DNA of 64,000 bases from Micromonospora pallida (lineage in GTDB: Bacteria > Actinomycetota > Actinomycetes > Mycobacteriales > Micromonosporaceae): positions 3,038,001 through 3,102,000 of the forward strand of contig NZ_FMHW01000002.1 of assembly GCF_900090325.1 (NCBI RefSeq). The letters run 5' to 3'. The notes below the pieces were generated by a model, which saw only the letters and a program-made list of their open reading frames with translations, ran no database searches and had not been told where the DNA came from. Below are positions 27,331 through 37,253 of the stretch, piece by piece. A program made the position numbers and the translations under genes. Positions within the stretch are counted from its first letter, which is position 1; the number at the start of each line of letters is the position of its first letter.

Positions 27331-28371
27331 TCAGGCCAGCCCCGCTTCCTTGATCATGGCGACCGTGGCGTCGAGCGTGTCGAGGTCGTTCAGGTCGATC
27401 TTCGGCGCCTCGAGGGTGGTCAGCTCCGGCAGGCCGGGGGCGGCCGGGACGCCGGCGGCCAGCGGGTACTCGAACGTCTCGGTCGCGAAGTAGGTCTGCG
27501 CCTCGGTGCCGAGCAGGTAGTCGACCAGGGCACGGGCGTCCGGGTCGGAGCCGGCCCGCTTGAGCAGGCCGACGCCGGCGGCGTTGACCAGCCCGCCGGT
27601 GTCCCCGTTCGGGAAGAAGTGCAGCCGCGCCTTGAGCGTCTCCGGGGTGCCGCCGCGCTCCTTGGCCAGTTCGTAGACGTAGTAGTGGTTGACCAGGCCC
27701 ACCGCGAGCTTACCCGCGTCGATGTCGGCGACGATCTGGACGTTGTTCTCGCGGATCTGCGGCTCGTTGGCCTTGAGCCCGGTCAGGAACTCCTTCGCCT
27801 TGGCGTCGCCGTGCTGCACCCGCAGGGCGGTGACGAACGCCTGGAACGAGCCGTTGGTGGGGGCCACCCCGATCTTGCCCTTCCACCGGGGGTCGGTCAC
27901 CTCGAACACCGAGTTGGGCAACTGCTCCTGGGGCACCTGATCGGCGTTGTAGGCGAGCACCCGGGACCGGCCGCTGACGCCGACCCACTGTCCGCCCCCG
28001 GCGCGGTACGCCGCCGGCACCCGGTCCAGCACCTCCTGCGGCAGGGTGGCGAGTTGGCCGGCCTTGGTGACGGCGCCGAGGGCGCCGGCGTCCTGCGCGA
28101 AGAAGACGTCGGCCGGGCTACGCTCGCCCTCCTCCAGCAGCTGGGCCGCCATCTGCGCCGTGGTGCCGTACCGGACGTCCACGTCGATCCCGGAGGACTT
28201 CTCGAACTTCTCCAGCACCGGCTTGACCAGGTTCTCGCTGCGCCCACTGTAGATGGTCAGCCGCTTGTCGCCCGACTTGCCGGGGTCGCTCTCGTCGCCG
28301 CCGCCGCACGCGGTCAGCGAGAGAAGGCCGGCCAGGGTGGCGGTCAGGATGAGACTCAGACGCTTCTGCAC
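27331..28371 (-). CDS. fbpA: Fe(III)-binding lipoprotein of the ABC transporter
   Basis: A 346-residue FbpA/FutA-type binding protein. The signal peptide ends in lipobox LTAC (Cys22). The mature part starts RLTIYSGRSENLVKPVLEKFE and contains the paired tyrosines in NHYYVYEL that bind ferric iron in this family. GTG at 28371 is the only sensible start; it lies directly against an iron box, so the transcript may be leaderless or short-leadered. It heads the fbpABC operon and is divergent from the adenylation-acyltransferase gene. Confidence 0.88.
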   Translation of the reverse strand: MQKRLSLILTATLAGLLSLTACGGGDESDPGKSGDKRLTIYSGRSENLVKPVLEKFEKSSGIDVDVRYGTTAQMAAQLLEEGERSPADVFFAQDAGALGAVTKAGQLATLPQEVLDRVPAAYRAGGGQWVGVSGRSRVLAYNADQVPQEQLPNSVFEVTDPRWKGKIGVAPTNGSFQAFVTALRVQHGDAKAKEFLTGLKANEPQIRENNVQIVADIDAGKLAVGLVNHYYVYELAKERGGTPETLKARLHFFPNGDTGGLVNAAGVGLLKRAGSDPDARALVDYLLGTEAQTYFATETFEYPLAAGVPAAPGLPELTTLEAPKIDLNDLDTLDATVAMIKEAGLA

Positions 28372-28388
28372 AGGTAAGGCTTACCTTA
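28370..28388. promoter_or_regulatory. IdeR/DmdR iron box upstream of fbpA
   Basis: A 19-bp site matching the IdeR/DtxR consensus at 14 of 19 positions. Its core AGGTAAGGCTTACCT is a perfect palindrome touching the fbpA start codon. It predicts repression when iron is plentiful. Confidence 0.8.
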
Positions 28389-28457
28389 GCGCTGCACCTG
28401 GACGCAAGTTTCTTCTCGTCCGACCGAGGGTGACTCCGGCGACCCGACCTTTCGATA

Positions 28458-28476
28458 TGAGGTGAGCCTGCCCTAA
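28458..28476. promoter_or_regulatory. IdeR/DmdR iron box upstream of the adenylation-acyltransferase gene
   Basis: TGAGGTGAGCCTGCCCTAA matches the 19-bp IdeR consensus at 14 of 19 positions and ends 10 bp before the ATG at 28487. Together with the box at 28370 it puts both divergent genes under iron control. Confidence 0.65.
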
Positions 28477-28486
28477 CCTGAGCGCC

Positions 28487-31123
28487 ATGCACGTGCTCCC
28501 TGCGATCGAGCCGGTGCCGTTCGCCGCCGACCTGGCCGGCCACGGCGACCGTCCCGCCGTGATCACCGCGGACGGCCCGCTCAGCTACCGGGACCTGGCC
28601 GGCCGGGTCGACGAGCTGGCCGCCCGCCTCGGCCCGCACCGACGGCTGGTCCTGCTCGCCGGCGCCAACCGGCTCGACGAGCTGGTCGCGTACCTCGCCG
28701 CCCTCGCGGGCGGACACCCGCTGCTGCTGGCCCCCGGCGACAACACTGCGGCGACCGACGCGCTGATCCAGTCGTACGACCCGGACGTGGTGCTGCGCCG
28801 CGACGGCGGGACGATGGCGCTCGACGAGCGCCGGCCGGGCAGCCGGCACGAGCTGCATCCCGAACTGGCTCTGCTGCTGAGCACCTCCGGCTCGACCGGC
28901 TCCCCGAAACTCGTCCGGCTGTCCCGGGCGAACCTGCAGGCCAACGCCGAGGCCATCGCCGGCTACCTGGGCATCCGCGACACCGACCGGGCGGCCACCA
29001 CGCTGCCGCTGCACTACTGCTACGGGCTGTCGGTGGTCAACAGCCACCTGCTGCGGGGAGCCGCGCTGCTGCTGACCGACCTGTCCGTCGCCGACAACGG
29101 GTTCTGGGAGCTGTTCCGGGCGGCCCGGGGCACCGCCCTGGCCGGCGTGCCGTACACGTTCGAGCTGCTGGACCGGGTGGGCTTCGCCGAGATGCGTCTA
29201 CCCCACCTGCGCTACGTCACGCAGGCCGGCGGGCGGCTCGACCCCGAGCGGGTCACCCGGTACGCCGCCCTCGGCCGCCGGCGCGGCTGGGACCTGTACG
29301 TCATGTACGGCCAGACCGAAGCCACCGCCCGGATGGCGTACCTGCCGCCGCATCTGGCCGCCACCCGCCCCGAGGCGATCGGCGTTCCGGTGCCCGGCGG
29401 CTCGTTCCGGCTGTGCCCGCTGCCCGACCGGCCGGAGCCGGACACCGGGGAGCTGGTCTACACCGGACCGAACGTGATGCTCGGCTACGCGGAGGACCCC
29501 GCCGACCTGGCCCTCGGCCGCACCGTCGACGAGCTGCGCACCGGCGACGTGGCCCGCCACGCCCCCGACGGTCTGTGGGAGATCGTGGGACGCGTCGGCG
29601 GCTTCGCCAAGATCTTCGGACTGCGCGTCGACCTGGCGCGGGTCGAGGAGCGGCTACGCGCGGCCGGCGTGTCGGCGTACTGCGCGGGCACCGACCGGGA
29701 GCTGGTCGTGGGGGCCGAGGCCCCGGCCGAGCCGGACCGGGTCCGGCGGCTCGCCGCCACGGCGGCCGGGCTGCCAGCGCGGGCGGTACGGGTGCGCGTG
29801 CTGGCCGAGCTGCCCCGGCTCGGCAACGGCAAGCCCGACCGGCCCGCCCTGCTGGCGCTTCCCGCCGAACCGACCGCCACGGCCGGGCCGGACCTGTGCC
29901 GGCTGTACGAGCGGGTGCTCGACGTCGCCGACGTCACCCCGGACGACAGCTTCGTCTCCCTCGGCGGCGACTCCCTGTCGTACGTGGAGATGTCCGTGCG
30001 GCTGGAGGAGGCCCTGGGCAGGCTGCCCGCCGACTGGCACACCACCCCGATCCGGGACCTGCGCCGGCCCGCGCCGGACGCGTCGCGCCGCCGCGCCGCC
30101 GCCCTGGAGACGAGCGTCGCGCTACGGGCGGTGGCCATCATCGCGATCGTCGGCTCGCACATCCCGCTGTTCACCGTCAAGGGCGGCGCGCACCTGCTGC
30201 TCGCGGTCGCCGGGTTCAACTTCGCCCGGTTCCAGCTGGCCGACGCGCCCCGTCGGGACCGGCTACGCGCCGCCGGGCGCGGGATCGGCCGGGTGGTGCT
30301 GCCGGCAGCGCTCTGGATCGCTGCGGCCGGCGCGGTCACCGGCGACTACACGATCACCAACGTCCTGCTACTCAACAGCGTCCTCGGACCGCACGACGGG
30401 GCCACCCAGTGGCACTTCTGGTTCGTCGAGGCGCTGGTGTACGTCCTGCTCGGCACGGCCGCGCTGCTGACCGTACCCGCGGTGGACCGGCTGGAGCGAC
30501 GCCTGCCGTTCGCGTTGCCGCTCGCCCTCGCCGCGCTCGGTCTGGTCACCCGGTACGACCTGCTGGGGCTGGCCGGGCGCGGCCACGTCCCGTCCGCCGT
30601 GGTGGTGTTCTGGCTGTTCGCCCTCGGCTGGGCCGCCGCCCGCGCCAGCAGCACCGGACGACGACTCGTGGTTACCGCCGCCGCCCTGCTCACGGTGCCC
30701 GGGTTCTTCGGGCAGCCGGCACGGGAGGCGCTGATCGTGGCCGGGTTCGCACTGCTGGTCTGGGTGCCGCGGCTGCCGAGCCGGCGGACCGTCAACCGGG
30801 CGGCGGCGCTGCTGGCCGGCAGTTCCCTGTACATCTACCTCACCCACTGGCAGGTGATGCCGCTGGTCGCCCCGTGGTCGCGGTGGGCGGCGCTGGTCGC
30901 GTCCCTGGCCGTCGGGATCGGCTGCGCGGCACTCGCCCGGCTGACGGCGCGGCGACTACCGGCCGGCCACCGCACCCGGCTCAGCCGTACCGGAAACCGC
31001 CTACGTCAGCTCGTCGCCCGGGTCACCGTGGCCGGACCGGCGACTGACCGGACGACCGGTCCTCAGCCCGCGGTCCTGATGAGCGGCGCGTCCCGGGAGA
31101 GCTGTCGGAACCCGACGCCGTAG
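28487..31123 (+). CDS. Iron-regulated adenylation-carrier-membrane acyltransferase fusion protein
   Basis: An 878-residue three-part protein. Residues 1-460 are an adenylate-forming domain (LLSTSGSTGSPK near 128, YGQTEATARMAY, ELRTGDVA, GRVGGFAKIFGLRVD, RLGNGKPDR). Residues 465-535 are a carrier domain with the phosphopantetheine serine in LGGDSLSYVEM near 492. From about 540 to 860 is an acyltransferase-3 membrane domain (about ten hydrophobic segments, starting SVALRAVAIIAIVGSH). In one chain it could activate an acid, hold it as a thioester and transfer it across or at the membrane, analogous in logic to the Dlt system. Iron box and fbp neighbours suggest a siderophore or envelope function under iron limitation. 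Acceptor and substrate are unknown. Confidence 0.85.
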   Translation: MHVLPAIEPVPFAADLAGHGDRPAVITADGPLSYRDLAGRVDELAARLGPHRRLVLLAGANRLDELVAYLAALAGGHPLLLAPGDNTAATDALIQSYDPDVVLRRDGGTMALDERRPGSRHELHPELALLLSTSGSTGSPKLVRLSRANLQANAEAIAGYLGIRDTDRAATTLPLHYCYGLSVVNSHLLRGAALLLTDLSVADNGFWELFRAARGTALAGVPYTFELLDRVGFAEMRLPHLRYVTQAGGRLDPERVTRYAALGRRRGWDLYVMYGQTEATARMAYLPPHLAATRPEAIGVPVPGGSFRLCPLPDRPEPDTGELVYTGPNVMLGYAEDPADLALGRTVDELRTGDVARHAPDGLWEIVGRVGGFAKIFGLRVDLARVEERLRAAGVSAYCAGTDRELVVGAEAPAEPDRVRRLAATAAGLPARAVRVRVLAELPRLGNGKPDRPALLALPAEPTATAGPDLCRLYERVLDVADVTPDDSFVSLGGDSLSYVEMSVRLEEALGRLPADWHTTPIRDLRRPAPDASRRRAAALETSVALRAVAIIAIVGSHIPLFTVKGGAHLLLAVAGFNFARFQLADAPRRDRLRAAGRGIGRVVLPAALWIAAAGAVTGDYTITNVLLLNSVLGPHDGATQWHFWFVEALVYVLLGTAALLTVPAVDRLERRLPFALPLALAALGLVTRYDLLGLAGRGHVPSAVVVFWLFALGWAAARASSTGRRLVVTAAALLTVPGFFGQPAREALIVAGFALLVWVPRLPSRRTVNRAAALLAGSSLYIYLTHWQVMPLVAPWSRWAALVASLAVGIGCAALARLTARRLPAGHRTRLSRTGNRLRQLVARVTVAGPATDRTTGPQPAVLMSGASRESCRNPTP

Positions 31124-32010
31124 TACAGCTCGCGCGCCTGGACATGGCCCGGCGCGCCCAGGCAGGCGACCGTCGCATGAGTGGCCCCGGCCGCCCGCGC
31201 CATCTGCATCCCGTGCAGCAGCATCGCCCGTGCCAGCCCCCGACGCCGGTAGTCCGGATGCGTCCCGACCGGCTCGAACTCGACGGACCTGTTCGCCTCG
31301 TCGAACCACATGATCGTCGAGGCGGCCATCGTGCCGTCCGGCGCCTCCACCAGGATGTGCAGGTCGCCGCGATACCCCGTCGCCCGCCGGACCCCCTGGT
31401 AGCCCTCGGCCGTGTACGTCGACGGAGCCCAGGCGTCCAGATGGGCCTGGACCGCGGCCTCCGGCCCGGCCTCGTCGGCGGTGCGGAACCGGAATCCGTC
31501 CGGCAGCACCGGCTGCGCCACGTCAGCGAGGTCCCGCTCGTTGAGCTGGGTCCAGAACCCGGTGTCACCGAGCGAGGCCGGGTCGGTCACATAGCCGTGC
31601 GCCGTCCAGCGCCGCAGGGCGAACTCGTCGGCCGCGCTCGGCACCACCCGCCGCTCGATGTCCGCCGCCGTCCCGTCGTACCAGTTGATCACCTCGTCGA
31701 CCAGCCCGGCGTGGTCGGGATGGACCTGATACGTCAGGTAGGCGCCGGTGATGTCCTTCACCGACCCGTCGCTGCGCCGCACCTGGCGCGGAAGCTGGGC
31801 CCAGCCCCACGCCACCAGATCCTCGCCGGAGAACCACAACCGGCGTCGCCAGCTCGCGCCCTCGCTGGCGTGCCCCTTGCCCCAGTTCCAGGCCAGCTCG
31901 CCGAAGGTCGCCTCGCTGTTCACCAACTCCAGGCGGGTGGCGGTGACCCGCTGCGCCAGCCCCTGCATGAGCTGTAGGTCCCCGGCTGTCACACGCTCGA
32001 CGTTCGCCAT
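31063..32010 (-). CDS. GNAT family acetyltransferase, tandem-domain
   Basis: A 315-residue protein with two GNAT-like halves. The C-terminal half carries the acetyl-CoA loop VGTHPDYRRRGLARAMLLHGM and a terminal ELYYGVGFRQLS; the N-terminal half is weaker. It would acetylate a small molecule or protein amine; no substrate is predictable. ATG at 32010 (MANVERV) is chosen because earlier in-frame starts add only a short unsupported leader. Its 3' end overlaps the 3' end of the convergent adenylation-acyltransferase gene by 61 bp. Confidence 0.82.
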   Translation of the reverse strand: MANVERVTAGDLQLMQGLAQRVTATRLELVNSEATFGELAWNWGKGHASEGASWRRRLWFSGEDLVAWGWAQLPRQVRRSDGSVKDITGAYLTYQVHPDHAGLVDEVINWYDGTAADIERRVVPSAADEFALRRWTAHGYVTDPASLGDTGFWTQLNERDLADVAQPVLPDGFRFRTADEAGPEAAVQAHLDAWAPSTYTAEGYQGVRRATGYRGDLHILVEAPDGTMAASTIMWFDEANRSVEFEPVGTHPDYRRRGLARAMLLHGMQMARAAGATHATVACLGAPGHVQARELYYGVGFRQLSRDAPLIRTAG

Positions 32011-32086
32011 GGTGCGCCATGGTGGCACGGTGCCGCACCGCCGTCGAACCGTTTTCCGGGAGGCCGGCGGGCGGACCGACGCGGGT

Positions 32087-32650
32087 CTACCGGGCGACGT
32101 CGGTGGCGTGTTGCGTCAGGAAGGTGGTCACCGCCCGACGGAAGTCGTCCGGGCTCTCGACCCACGGCGAGTGACCGGCCCCGGCGAGGCTCACCCGCTG
32201 GCTGTTGGTCAGCGCCTCGTGCAGCGAGTCGACGGCCCAGCGGGGGCGGATGTCCTCGGTGCCGTCGACGATCAGCACGGGCAGGTCGAGCGCTCGGCAC
32301 TGCCCGGCCATCTCGGTGGTGGCGAGCTCCTGCTTGACCTCGGCGTTGATGGCCCGGTTGCAGTCGTGGTTGATGCCCAGCCACGGGGTGGCCATGTCTT
32401 CGGCGTGCCGCAGGGCGGTCCCGTGGTCGGCGACGAAGCGGGCGACGCGGTACGGTCCGCGCCGCTGCGATCGTCCGCAGCCGCGCTGGTCCCACCGGAT
32501 GGTGCGGGCATGCGGTTCGAGCAGCCGGGCGACCGGGTCGAGGTAGTCCCACAGGCCCGGACCGCCGTGGCAGAGCACCAACGGCGGCCCGGCGCCGGCC
32601 TGTTCAGTCCACAGGTGGCAGTCGTCGTCGGCGCGCACGTCCAGAGCCAC
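32087..32650 (-). pseudogene. Alpha/beta hydrolase (proline iminopeptidase-like) with the nucleophile region deleted
   Basis: The 187-residue product begins and ends like an intact prolyl aminopeptidase-type hydrolase: PPLVLCHGGPGLWDYLDP with the oxyanion motif, TIRWDQRGCGRS, then at the end the acidic residue in VLIVDGTEDIRP and the catalytic His in LAGAGHSPW. Family members are about 100 residues longer. The missing part lies right after ARFVAD, which is joined in frame to HGTALRHAEDMATPW, removing the GxSxG serine elbow and the cap domain. Without the serine it cannot be a normal hydrolase. A clean in-frame internal deletion explains this better than a frameshift. Confidence 0.75.
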
Positions 32651-32801
32651 CAGGCCATCCTCGCGTATCGGGCCCCGAACCGCCGGTACGGGGCTGACTA
32701 CCTACTCGACCATGACGGGGTGGCGCCCAGATACACCGGCGCCGAGAGCGTGTGGTGCGATGACAGCCTGGGAGGGTGACGCCGTGCCCCAGGGCCTTGG
32801 A

Positions 32802-33479
32802 TCATCGCCGGCCGGTGCCACGCAGGTACGTCAGGGTAGCCAGGACCCGCAGGTTGACGCTGCTCCGATCGAGGTCGGTGGCGTTGGTCAGCCCGAGCTT
32901 CGCGGCGATGACGGTGAACTGCCGCTCCACCGTACTGATCTTGGTGTTGAGCTCCTGGGCGATCCGGCGGTTGGACCGGCCCTCCGCGACCAGGCTGAGA
33001 ACGCGCCGCTCGTGGGGGGTCAGGCTGTCCAGCGGATTCGCGGCCCGGGGCCGGGCCATCAGCCGGCCGATGATGGACGGGTCGAGGACGACCTCGCCAC
33101 GGTCGACGGCCGTGAATGCGTGGACCAATTCGTCGAGGTTGCCGAGCCGCTCCTTGCCCAGGTAGCCGACGGCGCGGGGAATCGGTTCGATGGTCAACAG
33201 CCGCTGGGCGTAGGCCGGTTCGAGGTATGCCGACAGCACCAGGAGGGCGATCTCGGGGTACCGCTGGCGGACGTGCTCGGCGACGCGTAGGCCGTCGTCG
33301 TCGCGGGCCGGCGACAGCCGGATGTCCACCACCGCGATGTCCGGTGCGGTTTCGTCGATGACGGCGAGCGCCTCGGCCTCGGTGCGGGCCCGTCCCACGA
33401 CGTCGATCCCGCGACCGTGGAGCGCGTCGGCGAGCAGGTCGAGGTAGAACCCCTGGTCCTCGACGATGACGACTCTCAT
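32802..33479 (-). CDS. NarL/LuxR-type response regulator
   Basis: A 225-residue response regulator: receiver domain (residues 1-125) with the phospho-acceptor Asp in DIAVVDIRLSP and upstream acidic pair VEDQ, then a C-terminal LuxR helix-turn-helix (about 150-210, SLTPHERRVLSLVAEGRSNRRIAQEL). Its ATG overlaps the stop of the sensor kinase (ATGA), making a coupled pair. Targets are unknown. Confidence 0.92.
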   Translation of the reverse strand: MRVVIVEDQGFYLDLLADALHGRGIDVVGRARTEAEALAVIDETAPDIAVVDIRLSPARDDDGLRVAEHVRQRYPEIALLVLSAYLEPAYAQRLLTIEPIPRAVGYLGKERLGNLDELVHAFTAVDRGEVVLDPSIIGRLMARPRAANPLDSLTPHERRVLSLVAEGRSNRRIAQELNTKISTVERQFTVIAAKLGLTNATDLDRSSVNLRVLATLTYLRGTGRR

Positions 33480-35227
33480 GCCGGTCCACCCCCGGTGTGC
33501 GCGAAGACGGCCCGGACGGTGGTACCGCAGCCGGGTGGGCTGTCGACGGCAAAAGTGCCACCGACGCCGACGATTCGATGGTGCAGGCCGACGAGGCCGC
33601 TGCCCCTGCCGACCGTGGCGCCGCCGCGCCCGTCGTCGGCAACCTCGACGACGAGCGCGCCGGCTTCGTCGCGGATCGTCACCTGGGCCGTTGTCGCGCC
33701 GGCGTGCCGGTACACATTGGTGAGCGCCTCGCTGACGACGAAGTACGCGGTGATCTCCACGTACTTGGTCCACCGTTGCGGGTCGACGACGACGGTGACG
33801 GGCAGCGGGATCCGGTCGACCAGGTGCTCGATGGCCGCGGCCAGCCCGTGGTCGGTGAGAACGGCCGGGTAGATGCCCTGGATGAGGTCGCGTAGCGCGC
33901 CCAACGCGTCGGTGAGCTCGCGATGGGCGTCGGTCACCGCGTCGACGGCAGCGGTCTTGTCGGGCCCGGCGAGTAGCCGGCGGGCGGCGTCGAGCCGCAT
34001 GAGGACAGCGAAGAAGCGCTGCTGCGCGCCGTCGTGCAGGTCGCGCTGGATCCGCTGACGCTCGTCGAACGCGGTCTGGGCGAGCCGCAGCCTGGAGTGC
34101 AGGGTGTGTTCGAGGTGGGCCTGGGTCATCGCGTACAGGCGGGCATTGTCGATCGCGAGCCCGGCGGCGACGACGGCGGCGGCGACCACGTCCCGCTGCT
34201 CTTGCAGCACCACGTCGTGTTCGATGAGGGCGACGAGCCGGCCCCGGCGGTGCACCTCGGTGACGGCGCGGTCGGGTCCCGGCGCCGGGCGGTCGACATA
34301 GCGTCCAGCGGTGTCGATCGTCGTGTCGTCGTCGCGGACGTAGGCGACCGACAGTGTCGGGTCGCCGAGCGTGCGGCGAAGGGCGGACTCCATGGTGGCC
34401 GGACCGACCGGGGTCCCGGGGTCGGCGTCGAGTTCCTGCATCATGCCGACGACACGCAGCCGGCCGATGCGCAGCCGGAGCCATCGGATCAGGCTCAGGG
34501 CCGGTACCAGGGCCAGGACGGTGGCCGGGAAGGCCAGGGCCAGGCCGATCTTCAACCGGTCGGGGCCGGGCAGGACCGTGGCGGCGGCCTCAGCGATCTT
34601 CAGGGAGCTGACCGCTCCGACGCCGAGCCACACCCGCCCGGAGGGCAGCCGCCGCGCCGCGCTGGCCCGTGACCAGCGAAACAGCACCAGCGAGACCGCC
34701 GCCACGCCCATCACTACGCCGGACGCGCTGCCGATGGCCCCCCACGCGGTGGTGTGCTGCGGCAGGTGCGGCGCCCACGGCGGCTGAGGGGCGTCCACGA
34801 CGAATCGGACGGTCTGCGTGCCGATGGAGATGACATAGGCCGCGACCACGTACACCCGGTCGACCAGACCGGGCAGCCGCCCGTCCGGCCAGCTCAGCAG
34901 GACGTGCCCGGCGATCGCCATCCAGGCGTACGCCAGGCAGAACCCGACCGCGAAGCGCCACCCGTCAACCGCCCGCAGGTACTGCAGGTAGTACACGGCA
35001 CCGCCGAGCGTGATCAGAGTCCCGATGTGGGGCCTCGGCAGCCGGACCCAGAGCACCAGGCCCGCGGCGATGATCACCACCCCGACCGTGCGCGGCGAGA
35101 CCTCCTCCCACCAATGCGGGCTGCGGACCGACCACGACACGGCCATGGTCCAGGCGGCGATGCCGTAGGCGCCGGCCCCACCGAGACCGGCGACGATCCA
35201 CCGGTGGCGCGACGCCGTGGTCTGCAT
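33476..35227 (-). CDS. Membrane sensor histidine kinase, NarL/DesK type
   Basis: A 583-residue kinase. The first half (to about 290) has roughly eight hydrophobic segments forming a membrane sensor, followed by a GAF-like stretch. The HisKA_3 dimerisation box with the phospho-accepting His reads ERQRIQRDLHDGAQQRF (about 395-411), and the ATP-binding domain has VVSEALTNVYRHAGA and VADDGRGG. ATG at 35227 is chosen because GGAGG lies 6 nt upstream; an in-frame ATG 18 bp further up lacks one. It shares a 189-bp divergent gap with the secreted protease gene. Signal is unknown. Confidence 0.9.
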   Translation of the reverse strand: MQTTASRHRWIVAGLGGAGAYGIAAWTMAVSWSVRSPHWWEEVSPRTVGVVIIAAGLVLWVRLPRPHIGTLITLGGAVYYLQYLRAVDGWRFAVGFCLAYAWMAIAGHVLLSWPDGRLPGLVDRVYVVAAYVISIGTQTVRFVVDAPQPPWAPHLPQHTTAWGAIGSASGVVMGVAAVSLVLFRWSRASAARRLPSGRVWLGVGAVSSLKIAEAAATVLPGPDRLKIGLALAFPATVLALVPALSLIRWLRLRIGRLRVVGMMQELDADPGTPVGPATMESALRRTLGDPTLSVAYVRDDDTTIDTAGRYVDRPAPGPDRAVTEVHRRGRLVALIEHDVVLQEQRDVVAAAVVAAGLAIDNARLYAMTQAHLEHTLHSRLRLAQTAFDERQRIQRDLHDGAQQRFFAVLMRLDAARRLLAGPDKTAAVDAVTDAHRELTDALGALRDLIQGIYPAVLTDHGLAAAIEHLVDRIPLPVTVVVDPQRWTKYVEITAYFVVSEALTNVYRHAGATTAQVTIRDEAGALVVEVADDGRGGATVGRGSGLVGLHHRIVGVGGTFAVDSPPGCGTTVRAVFAHTGGGPA

Positions 35228-35416
35228 GGCTGTCCTCCGGATCATGGGCCCGCAGCCAACCTCACTGCCGCCGCCAGCCGGACGCAACCAAGGTTTCTGA
35301 GCTCCCTCGCCGGATGTTTCCGCACCGGGTACCGCAGATCGCCCGGACGACTGGCCACCGCCGTCCACACACACTCGGTCATACACCGGTCACTGTAAAC
35401 CGAGAAGGGACCTACC

Positions 35417-37248
35417 ATGCGCACACCCCTACGACAGGCGGCGTTGGCAGTGGTCGCCGCGGCAGCCGTCCTGCTGCCGGCCGCGCCCGCCCACGCGATC
35501 TTCAACGGCCTACCGGCCGCCGACGGAGAGTTTCCGTTCATGGCCGCCCTGACGCGGGCGGACCAGCCGGGCAACGCCTACGACACCCGGTTCTGCGGCG
35601 GATCGCTGATCGACCGCGGCTGGATCCTCACCGCCGCGCACTGCACCGACGGCCTGACCCCCAGCAGATCACCGTGGTCATCGGGCGGACCCGCCTCACC
35701 AACTCCGCCGGGGAGGTACGTGCGGTCAGCAGCATCGTCCGCCACCCCCAGTACACCCGCACCTGGGACGCCACCCCCGACTACGACGTCGCGCTGCTCA
35801 AGCTGTCGACGCCGTCGGCCATCACCCCGATCCGGATGGCGTTCACGAACAACCGCAACACCTGGCTTCCCGGCAGCGGCGTCACGACCCTCGGCTGGGG
35901 TGCGACCACCTGGGTGGGCGACCCGCTGTTCGGCTCACCCGGCGGCTACCCCGATGTCCTGCAGGTCCGCGGGCTCCAGGTCGCCGACGACGCGGCCGCT
36001 CGCGGTACCTATCCGACCTACCGCGCCGAGACGATGCTCACCGCCGGTGTGGCCGGGGCAGGCATCAGCGGCATCTGCTTCGGCGACTCCGGCGGGCCGC
36101 TGATCGCGTACGGGCAGGGAACCGCCAGGCTGATCGGGGTCACGAGCTTCATCAAGGGCAAGGAGTGCGGTCGGGCGGTCACCGGCAGCGGATTCGCCCG
36201 CGTCGGCGAGGGACCACTGTCCCGCTGGATCATCGAGCAGGTCCCCACGCTGGCCAGCGACGGCTGGATGAGCCGCAGCGGCGACTTCAACGGTGACAGC
36301 AAGGACGACATCGTCGCGTTCGTCCGGGGCGCGGTGGTCCCCGGCAGCCCCGGCAACTACTCGGTGTGGGTGGCGCTGAGCAACCCGTCCGGGACCGGGC
36401 CGTTCGGGCTGCCCACGCAATGGGCGTCGTCGTTCGCCGACACCGACCAGTTCCCGATGGTCGGGGACTTCAACGGCGATCGACGCGACGACATCGTCGT
36501 CTTCACCCGCGGCACCGTGCGCACCGCCAACGTCGCGCTGAGCACCGGAACCGGGTTCGGCCCTTCGCGGGCCTGGCACACCTCATTCACGCCGAACGAC
36601 GAGATCCCGGCCGTCGGCGACGTCAACGGCGACGGCAAGGACGACGTCGTCGCCTTTCCCCGCGGCTCCTCGGGCGACGCCTGGGTGGCGCTGAGCAACG
36701 GCGCGGCGTTCGGCGCGGCGACGTTCTGGGGTAACGGCATCGCCATGGGCAACGAGATCCCGACGCTCGCCGACGTCAACGGCGACGGCCGCGCCGACAC
36801 GGTCACCTTCACCCGCGGCGGCCAGGGTGACGTGTGGGTGTCGCTGAGCACCGCGACCCGGTTCGGGTCGCCGCAGCGCTGGCACGCCGACTTCTGCTTC
36901 GGCTCCGAGATCCCGGCCGTCGGCGACTTCAACGGCGACCGCAAGGCCGACATCGTCACCTTCACCCGGGGCGGCCAGGCCGACGTCTTCGTGGCGTTGA
37001 GCAACGGCTCGTCGTTCGTCGGCACCGCGGCGGTGTGGAACGCGGACTTCGCCGCCTACAACGAGATCCCGGGCGTCGGCGACTTCAACGGCGACGGCAA
37101 GGACGACATCGCCACCTTCACCCGGGGCGATACGGCCGACGTGTACGTCTCCCGCAGCAACGGCCAACGCTTCACCGATGTCCATCTGAAGTGGAACGAC
37201 TGGATGGTCGCCGGGGGCGAGGTCCCCGCAGGCGGCAGCACCTGGTAA
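35417..37248 (+). CDS. Secreted trypsin-like protease with FG-GAP repeats, interrupted by a one-base frameshift
   Basis: A Sec signal peptide (residues 1-29, ending AHA) is followed by a chymotrypsin-fold S1 domain: catalytic His in LTAAHCTDG, Asp in PDYDVALLKL, Ser in CFGDSGGPL. The C-terminal half has six FG-GAP/VCBS repeats, each with a calcium-loop pattern such as DFNGDSKDD or DVNGDGKDD. After AAHCTDGLTP the frame breaks: a run of five C at 35658-35662 must have six to continue into QQITVVIGRTRLT. Restored length is 610 residues. A GAGAAGGGA ribosome site precedes ATG. A gene with a sequencing error is likelier than a pseudogene. Confidence 0.85.
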
Positions 37249-37253
37249 GCGCG

